A stretch of DNA of 7,675 bases from CAZRHH01 sp964599885 (GTDB lineage Bacteria > Chloroflexota > Dehalococcoidia > DSTF01 > JACRBR01): NCBI GenBank assembly GCA_964599885.1, contig CAZRHH010000113.1, positions 1 to 7,675 of the forward strand, in the 5' to 3' direction. Below the pieces are notes generated by a model. It was given only the letters and a program-made list of their open reading frames with translations. It searched no databases and was not told the origin of the DNA. How positions within the stretch are numbered: the stretch's first letter is position 1; each line of letters starts with the position of its first letter. The position numbers and the translations under genes are program-made. Positions 1 through 5,518 of the stretch are shown piece after piece.

Positions 1-264
1 GAGCTGGAACGATGCGATGACGACGTTGTCGGGCGAATTGTTCGTCGCCACCAGGTCCACGGTGATGCTTGTCGTGCCGGCAGGGTAGACGCAATCGGTC
101 TGCACGCCGCCCGCCACCGTGTCGCAGTCGGCGGTGATGTCGAATGGGGTACCACCGACGGCTTCGGCGTCGTTGCTGCTGAACGCGCGCGGTATCACGA
201 CCGCTAGCGCCAGCACGAGTCCGATGGTGAGCGTTCCAATCCAATACTTATGCTGAGTTAGCAA
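1..264 (-). CDS. Secreted protein, N-terminal part (cut by window edge)
   Basis: This is the first 88 codons of a gene that continues beyond the left edge. The chosen start is a TTG at 264-262. It has a strong ribosome binding site, GGAGG at 277-273, with an 8-base spacer; a TTG at 279-277 is a weaker alternative. The protein begins with a short polar/basic segment (MLTQHKYW), then a hydrophobic stretch (about residues 8-25, including TIGLVLALAVVIP), then a likely cleavage zone (PRAFSSNDAEA). This is a plain Sec-type signal peptide. The mature part reads FDITADCDTVAGGVQTDC, then VYPAGTTSITVDLVATNNSP and IASFQL, a beta-strand-like extracellular sequence with two Cys that may pair. The style resembles the start of cohesin-like or immunoglobulin-like beta-sandwich domains in surface proteins of Chloroflexota, but this is inference from style only. 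The function is unknown; export is well supported. Confidence 0.72.
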   Translation of the reverse strand, partial: MLTQHKYWIGTLTIGLVLALAVVIPRAFSSNDAEAVGGTPFDITADCDTVAGGVQTDCVYPAGTTSITVDLVATNNSPDNVVIASFQL

Positions 265-277
265 TCCTGCTGCCTCC

Positions 278-434
278 AATGTAATCCCCCGGAAGTTGCC
301 GCGGCGGGGAAGCCGGGCCTAAACGCCAGTAAAACGCAGAGCCGCCGAAAACACATCCACCTCCACGACAAAAAGCGGCCATTGCAACGATGGTGCCCCA
401 GCGAGGATGCTGGCGTAAGCCATAATGTAATCCC
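278..434. repeat. Pair of 11-base direct repeats GGGATTACATT (minus strand)
   Basis: The minus-strand sequence GGGATTACATT occurs at 434-424 and again at 288-278, 146 bases apart, in the 179-base gap between the nucleotidyltransferase gene and the secreted-protein gene. The second copy lies directly upstream of the GGAGG site of the secreted-protein gene. The first copy leads into an ATG that opens a 34-codon reading frame (423-319). An 11-base exact repeat in so short a gap is suggestive of a binding site or a duplicated leader, but its role is unknown. Confidence 0.5.
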
Positions 435-443
435 TTGACAAGA

Positions 444-1544
444 TTATGAAAAGGTTTCTTCTACTTCTTTTCCTGGCATGACAAATTCGCCGGACGGAAG
501 CTGGAGATTCGCCGCGATCTTGACACCATCTGCAAGAATCGCACCGTCAATACGCGCATGCGCGCCGATTACCACGCCCGCCGCGATGATGCTGTCAAGC
601 ACCACCGCCGACGCGCCGACCGACGCCTGCTCCCAGAGCACGCTGCCTTCGACCGTCGCATTCGCACCGACGACGGCCCCCTCACCGAGCACAGCCGGAC
701 CAACAACGCGCGCCCCCGGTTCGATACGCGCGCCCGCACCGACGAACACCAGGCCGCGTACATCGGCATCATCCGCGATCGATGCACCGTCGCGGACGAT
801 GACGGTGGCGCCGAGTTGCGCTGCCGTGCGTTCGAGCAGCAGCGCCGTGGCACGGAAATAACGGTCGGGGGCGCCAACGTCTACCCAGAGATCCTCGAGA
901 AACCCCTGCACGTGCAGGCCGTCGTCGATGATGCCCGGAAAGAGCACGCGCTCAGAGAAGCCATCGCGGATTGCCGAGTCGTCGGCGGGGATGCGATCCA
1001 GCACCTCGGGCTCCCACAGCCACGTGCCGGCGTTGATCAGGTTGCTCGGCTCCTCGCCCTGCGGCGGCTTTTCGATGAAGCGCGAAATACCCAACTGGTC
1101 GTCCACCTCGACGACGCCAAAGTGCCACGGGTCATCGACCGGTGAAAGAGAGATGCTCAAGGTGGCGCCCGTAGCGCGGTGGCGATCGATCATCGCCCCC
1201 AGCTCCACGTTCGTGAGGATGTCGCCGTTGCAGACGACGATCGTGCCGCTGGCGCCTACAGTCCGCGCCGCTTCCTTCACCGCACGGCCGGATCCAAGCG
1301 GGCGATCTTCGTAGCTGTACCTGAGGTTGACGCCGAGCGACGCGCCGTCGCCAAAGTGCGCTTCGATCTCGTGCGCGCCCTGCGAGCAGGCCATCACGAT
1401 ATCGGTCACGCCGTGATCGCGAAGGTTGATGAAGCGGTACTCGAGCAGCGGACGGTCCAGCAGCGGCACGAGTTCCTTGCGCCGCGCGTAGGTGAGAGGA
1501 CGCAGCCGCGTCCCGGCGCCGCCGGCGAGGATGACAGCATGCAT
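444..1544 (-). CDS. Sugar-phosphate nucleotidyltransferase with left-handed beta-helix tail
   Basis: This 366-residue cytoplasmic enzyme of the RmlA/GDP-mannose pyrophosphorylase superfamily joins a sugar 1-phosphate to an NTP, giving an NDP-sugar and pyrophosphate for surface glycans. The N-terminal Rossmann-like domain (1-235) has the nucleotide-binding loop LAGGAGTRLRPLT (6-18) with Lys23 of the KxLVP segment, the metal-binding NGD (107-109), the FIEKP segment (156-160), NAG (171-173) and WVDVGAPDRY (220-229). Residues about 245-345 form hexapeptide-like repeats rich in G-A-x-I/V, a left-handed beta-helix as in mannose-1-phosphate guanylyltransferase-like and ADP-glucose-type enzymes. The usual LGTAG sugar/base loop reads LGSGRAVKEA (83-92), so base and sugar preference cannot be assigned. 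No clear ribosome binding site precedes the ATG. It lies 60 bases after the histidine kinase gene on the same strand and is probably the last gene of that operon. Confidence 0.9.
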   Translation of the reverse strand: MHAVILAGGAGTRLRPLTYARRKELVPLLDRPLLEYRFINLRDHGVTDIVMACSQGAHEIEAHFGDGASLGVNLRYSYEDRPLGSGRAVKEAARTVGASGTIVVCNGDILTNVELGAMIDRHRATGATLSISLSPVDDPWHFGVVEVDDQLGISRFIEKPPQGEEPSNLINAGTWLWEPEVLDRIPADDSAIRDGFSERVLFPGIIDDGLHVQGFLEDLWVDVGAPDRYFRATALLLERTAAQLGATVIVRDGASIADDADVRGLVFVGAGARIEPGARVVGPAVLGEGAVVGANATVEGSVLWEQASVGASAVVLDSIIAAGVVIGAHARIDGAILADGVKIAANLQLPSGEFVMPGKEVEETFS

Positions 1545-1604
1545 GGCGGCAGCGTAGCGTGCAGATGGTGATCGTGACAGGCAGGGACAAAACGCAGCGC
1601 CAGG

Positions 1605-3113
1605 TTACGCGGGCGCCTGCCGTTTTTTCGTGCGCTGCTGCGGCTTCACGGCGCCTGGCGCTGGCACGGATCGATGACGTCCGTTCCGTGCCGTCGCGCC
1701 GGGGAACGTCACGATGAATTCCGTGCCGCGCCCGGCATCGCTCACGGCCTGTACGCGCCCGCCGTGCGCCTCCACAATCTCGGCGACGATGGACAAACCG
1801 AGACCGCTGCTGCCGCCCTTGCGAGCGCGGGCCCGATCCACCTGGAAGAACCGCTCGAACACCCGTGGCAGATCCTCCGGTGCGATGAACGAGCCGGTGT
1901 TGTGGACGCCGATGCTCAGTTCGCCGCCGCGTTTCGAGATCGCGCTGATCGTGATCGTGCCGTCGCGGGGCGTGTGACGCACGGCGTTTTCCACGAGGTT
2001 CGAAAACACGCGCTCGAGCCGCCGCTCGTCGCCGTGGATTGCGGGCAGCCAGTCGATGTTCATGCCCGCCGTGATGCCGGCGTTGCGCAGCGCCCACTGA
2101 AAGCGCTCCAGCGTGCGTTCCAGCAACGAGCCCAGGTCGACGTGCGCGTGCTCCATCGCCGCCTGGCCAGACTCGATCTGCGACAGCAGTAGCAGGTCGT
2201 CGACCAGCGCGCGCATGCGGTTCGCCTCTTCGTTGATGATGCCGCAGGACTCGCGGAACGCTTCCTCGTCGGTGATCGCCCCATCCAGCATCGCCTGGGA
2301 GAAGCCCTGGATCGAGGTCAGCGGCGTCTTCAGCTCGTGCGAGACGTTGGCGAGCAGATCCTTCATCATCCGCTGCGAACTGCTGACCTCGCGCGCCATG
2401 TGATTAAACGCGTCAGAGAGCCGCCCAACCTCGTCCCGGCCACCGAACGGAATGTGGACGTCGTAGTTCCCCTGGGCCATCTGCTGCGACGCCTGCGTAA
2501 TCCGCGCCAGCGGACCCGAGATCGAGCGGGCGATGAAGTACGCGACGGCGAACGCGACGAGCAGCGCGATGGCGCCGGCCAGCGCAAGCCGCGGCGCCAG
2601 TTCGAGCCACGCCGACGACAGTTGACTCTCTGGTACAGCGACGATGGTCTGATACGTCGATGCGGCGAAGTCGCCGCGGGCAACGACAGGTGGCGGCGCG
2701 AAGAGGGTGAGGTCGGTGTCCGGGCCGTCGTAGTTCGCCCACTTGTAGCGTGAGCCGTTGTCATCGACAAGTTCCAGATCGCGGTTCTCGAACGAGAGGA
2801 TGTACTCGCCCTCAAGCTGGTCTGCGCTGTCATAGACGACGAGCAGATCGTCGTCGAGAAGCACGAACCGGATATCCAGCATCGCCGCGCGTTCGGCCAG
2901 CATCGCGCGGACGTCTGCGAAGGGCGTGCCGCCGGCAAGCATTGATGCGACGCGTTCGTTGGCCGGTTCGGCGTGACGGCCAAAGCGCTCGCGGGCGGAG
3001 GCTTCCTGTTCGTCACGCAGCAAGAAGAGCGCGCCCATGCCGGCCAGCACGACGGCGCCGGCGACGACGAGCGTAAAGGAGACGATCAGCCGCGCTCTAA
3101 GGTTGCCGAGCAT
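1605..3113 (-). CDS. Membrane sensor histidine kinase (HAMP-HisKA-HATPase)
   Basis: This 502-residue sensor kinase is the partner of the response regulator gene just upstream, which it overlaps by 17 bases. A short cytoplasmic N-terminus is followed by TM1 (about 9-32), an extracytoplasmic sensor region (about 33-172) that I cannot assign to a family, and TM2 (about 174-195). A HAMP linker (about 196-248, with the DEVGRLSDAFNHMA segment) comes next. The HisKA dimerisation helix has the phospho-acceptor His259 in NVSHELKTPLTSIQG. The ATPase domain has the N-box SNLVENAVRH (371-380), a G1-like VHNTGSFI (403-410) and the G2 segment GSSGLGLSIV (434-443). The G1 aspartate of the usual DxGxG is replaced by Asn405, a variant known in some active kinases. 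The tail after about 475 is basic and Pro-rich and looks disordered. The start ATG has only a weak GGAAAG-like ribosome site, consistent with translational coupling to the regulator. It likely autophosphorylates in response to an envelope signal. Confidence 0.95.
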   Translation of the reverse strand: MLGNLRARLIVSFTLVVAGAVVLAGMGALFLLRDEQEASARERFGRHAEPANERVASMLAGGTPFADVRAMLAERAAMLDIRFVLLDDDLLVVYDSADQLEGEYILSFENRDLELVDDNGSRYKWANYDGPDTDLTLFAPPPVVARGDFAASTYQTIVAVPESQLSSAWLELAPRLALAGAIALLVAFAVAYFIARSISGPLARITQASQQMAQGNYDVHIPFGGRDEVGRLSDAFNHMAREVSSSQRMMKDLLANVSHELKTPLTSIQGFSQAMLDGAITDEEAFRESCGIINEEANRMRALVDDLLLLSQIESGQAAMEHAHVDLGSLLERTLERFQWALRNAGITAGMNIDWLPAIHGDERRLERVFSNLVENAVRHTPRDGTITISAISKRGGELSIGVHNTGSFIAPEDLPRVFERFFQVDRARARKGGSSGLGLSIVAEIVEAHGGRVQAVSDAGRGTEFIVTFPGATARNGRHRSVPAPGAVKPQQRTKKRQAPA

Positions 3114-3789
3114 CGCTTTCCACGACCAGCTTGTACCCCACGCCCCACACGGTCTGAATCTTCACTGAGGATTCGCCGAGCTTGTCGCGCAGCCACGCGA
3201 CGTGGACATCGATCGTCCGCGAGTCGCCGTAATAGTCGGCGCCCCAGACAAGGCGGAGCAGGCGCTCGCGGTCCAGCACGGTCCCCTTGTGCTGCGCGAA
3301 CGCGGAGAGCAGATCGAACTCTTTGGCGCGGAGGTGGAGCGAATTGCCGTCGAGCATTACTTCGCGGCTGGCGGCGTCGATGCGCAGGCCGGCCACCTCG
3401 ATGACTTCGGGCACGTCGCGTTCGCCCTGGCTGCGGCGCAGCACGGCCTTCACCCGGGCCACGAGTTCGCGCGGGTTGAACGGCTTGCTCATGTAGTCGT
3501 CGGCGCCGATCTCAAGGCCGATGATGCGGTCGATGTCATCGCCGCGCGCTGTGAGGATGATCACGGGGACGTTGCTGGTCTTGCGGATTTCTTTGCAGAC
3601 GGTGAGGCCGTCCATCTCGGGCATCATGATGTCGAGGACGACGAGATCGGGGCGGATCGACCGCGCCTTCTCCAGGCCGGCCTTGCCGTCGTGCGCGGTC
3701 TCGACGCGAAAGCCCTCGTTGTTCAGATACAGGCGAGCGAGCTGGACGATGTTCTTTTCATCGTCGACGACGAGGATCGTACCCGGCAT
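3097..3789 (-). CDS. OmpR/PhoB-family response regulator
   Basis: This is a 230-residue DNA-binding response regulator and the first gene of the leftward operon. Numbering here is from the chosen ATG. The receiver domain (about 1-115) has the acidic pair DD (9-10), the phospho-acceptor Asp53 in LVVLDIMMPEMDG, Thr80 in ILTARG and Lys102 in MSKPF. The C-terminal winged-helix domain (about 130-225) has the family-typical LRAKEFDLL, then TIDVHVAWLRDKL and VWGVGYKL. I chose the ATG at 3789-3787 because it starts just before the first receiver strand and has AGAAGG upstream. A TTG at 3810 adds seven residues and has no ribosome site. The ribosome site lies inside a 14-base palindrome that touches the ATG. 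The kinase gene overlaps its 3' end, so the two are surely partners. Targets are unknown; the divergent secreted-protein operon and its own promoter are the obvious candidates. Confidence 0.95.
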   Translation of the reverse strand: MPGTILVVDDEKNIVQLARLYLNNEGFRVETAHDGKAGLEKARSIRPDLVVLDIMMPEMDGLTVCKEIRKTSNVPVIILTARGDDIDRIIGLEIGADDYMSKPFNPRELVARVKAVLRRSQGERDVPEVIEVAGLRIDAASREVMLDGNSLHLRAKEFDLLSAFAQHKGTVLDRERLLRLVWGADYYGDSRTIDVHVAWLRDKLGESSVKIQTVWGVGYKLVVESDARQP

Positions 3790-3803
3790 AAGGTTGCAAC
3801 CTT
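3790..3803. promoter_or_regulatory. 14-base perfect palindrome abutting the response regulator ATG
   Basis: AAGGTTGCAACCTT is identical to its reverse complement and ends one base before the regulator start codon. On the minus-strand mRNA it can fold as five pairs (AAGGU/ACCUU) closed by UGCA, with the AAGG of the presumed ribosome site in the left arm. It could therefore be an operator or a hairpin that hides the ribosome site. Which one is inference; the palindrome itself is seen directly. Confidence 0.55.
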
Positions 3804-3846
3804 CTACCAACTGTGTGTGGGCGCTTCGGTCGCGCCGGCCGGGTTC

Positions 3847-3852
3847 AGTATA
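3847..3852 (-). promoter_or_regulatory. Candidate -10 element TATACT for the two-component operon
   Basis: The minus strand reads TATACT at 3852-3847, a five-of-six match to TATAAT. It lies about 58 bases upstream of the regulator ATG, a normal leader length. No good -35 hexamer is seen 16-18 bases further upstream. Instead the near arm of the large inverted repeat occupies that place, as would be expected if an activator replaced -35 contacts. This is a single-hexamer match, so confidence is low. Confidence 0.3.
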
Positions 3853-3860
3853 GGGGAAGC

Positions 3861-3936
3861 AGGACGGGCCGCTTGTTCACTCCCTGCCTCAAGATAGTCA
3901 CACCCTACGCCTTACGACGTACAAGCGACCCGTCCT
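3861..3936. repeat. Long inverted repeat, 16-base arms, 44-base spacer
   Basis: The left arm AGGACGGGCCGCTTGT (3861-3876) is the reverse complement of the right arm ACAAGCGACCCGTCCT (3921-3936) at 15 of 16 positions. The one mismatch becomes a G-U pair in a minus-strand transcript, so that RNA could pair over all 16 positions around a 44-base loop. No target-site duplication is visible at the ends, and no T-tract follows on either strand, so a terminator or a classical transposon end is not supported. The left arm lies just upstream of the candidate -10 of the two-component operon. It could be a pair of inverted operators or the stem of a structured RNA. Confidence 0.75.
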
Positions 3937-4191
3937 TCAGGGATCAACCTACAGATGCCGTGTCAACGAATTACCACCAGAGTGTTAACCCGTTGTAAAC
4001 CCGAAGCTGTACAACACCTTCGCAACAAGTCGTGCATACGCACCGGTTATCGCCGCTGGTGGACGACCACAGAGCGGCTTGACATACGGCACAAGCAGCG
4101 CATGCATGTCAATTGACGTAATACCGCTGGCCATGCGACGATAGCCCCCCAGCTGGCCATGGTACGGCCTCAGCGCGATTGGAACGTCTAC

Positions 4192-4231
4192 AAAAAGGAG
4201 CGCGCCCTGCGGTTGCACCCGCAGAGCGCGC
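4192..4231 (-). terminator. Strong GC hairpin with T-tract on the minus strand
   Basis: Bases 4200-4212 and 4219-4231 form twelve pairs with one C/A mismatch around a six-base loop (GCGCGC-c-CTGCGG / CCGCAG-a-GCGCGC). Read on the minus strand, the stem is followed by TCC and then TTTTT (4196-4192), the form of an intrinsic terminator. No leftward gene lies directly upstream of it. It would therefore stop antisense transcription from the TasA/SipW side before it enters the two-component operon. On the plus strand there is no T-tract, and it would be a hairpin in the leader of the TasA-like gene if transcription starts upstream. Confidence 0.5.
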
Positions 4232-4234
4232 CAA

Positions 4235-4267
4235 CAGCGGAGTCCGGTTTCAGGCCGACGGCCGCTG
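4235..4267 (+). other. Second leader hairpin next to the first
   Basis: CAGCGG (4235-4240) pairs with CCGCTG (4262-4267), with further partial pairing inside (GTC 4242-4244 with GAC 4257-4259). It begins three bases after the stronger 4200-4231 hairpin, so the two would stack in tandem in a rightward transcript. No known riboswitch class was recognised. Confidence 0.35.
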
Positions 4268-4334
4268 CCTTGTCATTGTATCCCTCTGGATGCAGTTCTC
4301 TACAGGCAGCTTCTTCACGCCCGGACTCGCTCAC

Positions 4335-4343
4335 AAGGAGGTG
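4335..4343 (+). promoter_or_regulatory. Orphan perfect Shine-Dalgarno sequence
   Basis: AAGGAGGTG is a full nine-base complement to the usual 3' end of 16S rRNA, yet no ATG, GTG or TTG follows at a usable distance. The nearest plausible gene start is the TasA-like ATG 58 bases downstream, which has its own site AGGGAG (4387-4392). It could act as a ribosome standby or pausing site in the leader, or be the relic of a lost leader peptide. Confidence 0.4.
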
Positions 4344-4401
4344 CGACCAGGGCATACAGTCTGCCGATTTTCAGAGAACCGTATTCAGGGAGAACACACG
4401 C

Positions 4402-4890
4402 ATGAAGCGATCCATTCTTCTCAGCGTGCTCGTTATGGGCACGGCCATCAGCATCCTGGCTGCTGCCGGGACGCAAGCGCTCTTCTCCGACTCGCAGACG
4501 GCTAGCGGCGATGTCAATGCTGGCACCCTCAACCTCTATCTGCTTCAGAACGATGACGACGACAACGGCGAAAACGAATTCGTCTTCGAGTCCCCAGCGA
4601 TCGAAAACCTCACGCCCGGCAACTCCGTCACGGACAACCTGCGACTCCGTAACGACGGAACGTCCGCGCTCACGATTGCGAGCATCGACTTCTCTGGTTC
4701 GATCGGTGCGGACTGCGATCTCACCATTGGCGGCGAGGAATTTCAGCCCTCGATCAACGTGGTCCCCGGCGACATTTTGCCGCCAGGCACGTTCTTCGAC
4801 GCAACGATCGAGGTCGAACTGGCGGCCGGAGCGGGCAACGACTGCCAGGGCGCCGTGTATAACATGGTGCTCCTCATCACGGTCAACTAA
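4402..4890 (+). CDS. TasA/camelysin-like secreted protein (SipW substrate)
   Basis: This 162-residue exported protein is the first gene of a three-gene operon with its own signal peptidase. The ATG at 4402 was chosen because AGGGAG stands nine bases upstream and the signal peptide starts there; the frame is open further upstream, but that part is not protein-like. The signal peptide (1-26, MKRSILLSVLVMGTAISILA then AAGTQA) is followed by the family signature ALFSDSQTASGDVNAGTLNL (26-45). This is the SipW-type cleavage region seen in TasA, YqxM-linked proteins and camelysin (the Peptidase_M73 family by name, structural or fibre-forming in TasA). The mature part has an acidic run DDDD (51-54), a beta-rich domain with NLRLRNDGTSALTIASIDFS, and two Cys (105, 148) that may pair. 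At about 136 mature residues it is shorter than B. subtilis TasA. It is probably a surface fibre or matrix protein; protease activity is not supported. Confidence 0.88.
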   Translation: MKRSILLSVLVMGTAISILAAAGTQALFSDSQTASGDVNAGTLNLYLLQNDDDDNGENEFVFESPAIENLTPGNSVTDNLRLRNDGTSALTIASIDFSGSIGADCDLTIGGEEFQPSINVVPGDILPPGTFFDATIEVELAAGAGNDCQGAVYNMVLLITVN

Positions 4891-4971
4891 ACGCGCCGCG
4901 GCGCGTCAAATGGTCTAGCGTGCGCGGCGCGCGGGCCGCGGGGGATTTGCCCGCAGCCCCGCGCCTGCGCA
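4891..4971 (+). other. GC-rich structured intercistronic region between the TasA-like gene and sipW
   Basis: The 94-base gap is almost fully base-pairable. Directly after the stop codon is a perfect 16-base palindrome ACGCGCCGCGGCGCGT (4891-4906). Next is a three-tier stem: TGCGC 4921-4925 with GCGCA 4967-4971, GCGCGGG 4929-4935 with CCCGCGC 4958-4964, and GCGGG 4938-4942 with CCCGC 4950-4954, closed by a seven-base loop. The sipW ribosome site GGAG (4974-4977) follows immediately. No T-tract is present, so this is not a classical terminator. It may stabilise the upstream mRNA or lower sipW expression relative to its substrate. Confidence 0.6.
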
Positions 4972-4984
4972 TTGGAGCAGGAAC

Positions 4985-5518
4985 ATGAGCGGAGCTCTCC
5001 GATACGTGCAAGCCCTCCTGACCGTGATGGCGGCGCTGGCGCTGATTAGCGTGCTCGCGCTCGTAGCGCTGCCGCGCGCGTTCGGCTGGTCGACGCTCGT
5101 CGTGCTGAGTGGCAGCATGGAGCCGGCGATGCCCGTCGGCGGCCTGGCGTTTGTCGCGCCGGTCGACCCGGCGGACGTGCAGGCAGGCGACGTCGTCACG
5201 TTCCCGCGCCCGGACGAAGAGGGCACGCTGGTGTCGCATCGCGTCGCGGCTGTGACCGATCACCTCGGCGAGTCGACGCTCTGGACGAAGGGCGACGCGA
5301 ACGAAGGATTCGACACCTGGGCCGTCCCGGCGAGCACGGCCGTCGGAGAAGTGCGCTTTACGCTGCCGTATCTCGGTCACGTCTCGCAACGCGTGCAGAC
5401 GCGTGAGGGCTTCCTGTCTGCGCTCGCGCTTCCCGCGCTCATCATCCTAGCTTCTGAGTCGATCAGCATTGTTCAGAATCTGCGGAAGCTCCGAACGAAC
5501 CGGCAAGAGGCGCGATGA
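4985..5518 (+). CDS. sipW: SipW-type (ER-type) signal peptidase I
   Basis: This 177-residue membrane-bound serine protease of family S26B removes signal peptides from exported proteins. SipW is known to be dedicated to TasA-like substrates, which fits the gene upstream. TM1 is about residues 10-30. The catalytic serine is Ser44 in VLSGSMEPAMPVG (40-52), and the ER-type general-base histidine is His85 in LVSHRVAAV (82-90), where bacterial LepB enzymes have Lys. The conserved KGDANEGFD (102-110) carries the third-box Asp residues. A second hydrophobic segment (about 144-160, FLSALALPALIILA) is a C-terminal membrane anchor, and the end is basic. The length matches the SipW/archaeal type. The start ATG has GGAG seven bases upstream. 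The last bases overlap the next gene's start (ATGA), so the downstream protein is translationally coupled. Confidence 0.93.
   Translation: MSGALRYVQALLTVMAALALISVLALVALPRAFGWSTLVVLSGSMEPAMPVGGLAFVAPVDPADVQAGDVVTFPRPDEEGTLVSHRVAAVTDHLGESTLWTKGDANEGFDTWAVPASTAVGEVRFTLPYLGHVSQRVQTREGFLSALALPALIILASESISIVQNLRKLRTNRQEAR

Larger units (their letters stand above)
3790..4401. other. Divergent non-coding region between the two-component and TasA/SipW operons
   Basis: There are about 610 bases without a convincing gene. In order it holds: the palindrome at the regulator start, a TATACT element on the minus strand, a 16-base-arm inverted repeat (3861-3936), a small GTTGTA/TACAAC inverted repeat (3992-3997 and 4010-4015), two neighbouring palindromes CATGCATG (4101-4108) and GTCAATTGAC (4108-4117), a direct repeat GCTGGCCATG (4126-4135 and 4152-4161), two tandem hairpins (4200-4231, 4235-4267) and an isolated AAGGAGGTG (4335-4343). 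Codon-like bias is weaker here than in the neighbouring genes. It probably carries promoters and control elements for both operons; no full sigma70 promoter could be read with confidence. Confidence 0.6.

Noticed and set aside
435..440. TTGACA hexamer on the plus strand
   Set aside because: There is no -10 hexamer at 16-18 bases and no plus-strand gene downstream; it is at the 3' end of the nucleotidyltransferase gene.
1132..2097. Long Arg/His-rich minus-strand ORF overlapping the kinase and nucleotidyltransferase genes
   Set aside because: It is a shifted-frame shadow of two genes with intact, recognisable motifs; its composition is typical of out-of-frame high-GC DNA.
3861..3936. Miniature transposon (MITE) reading of the long inverted repeat
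   Set aside because: No flanking target duplication is seen, and there is no second copy in the window.
4079..4084. TTGACA on the plus strand as a -35 for the TasA-like gene
   Set aside because: The bases 16-18 further on (around ATGCATGT) do not resemble TATAAT; it remains possible for another sigma factor but is not supportable.
3985..4218. 77-codon minus-strand ORF (GTG start) in the divergent region
   Set aside because: Its start lies in the loop of the strong hairpin, it has no ribosome site, and it shows no recognisable motif. Codon use is less GC-biased than in the real genes. It is not impossible as a small gene but is unsupported.
4159..4401. Upstream in-frame extension of the TasA-like gene
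   Set aside because: A signal peptide with a good ribosome site starts at 4402. The extension would put about 80 non-conserved residues before the signal peptide and runs through the hairpins.
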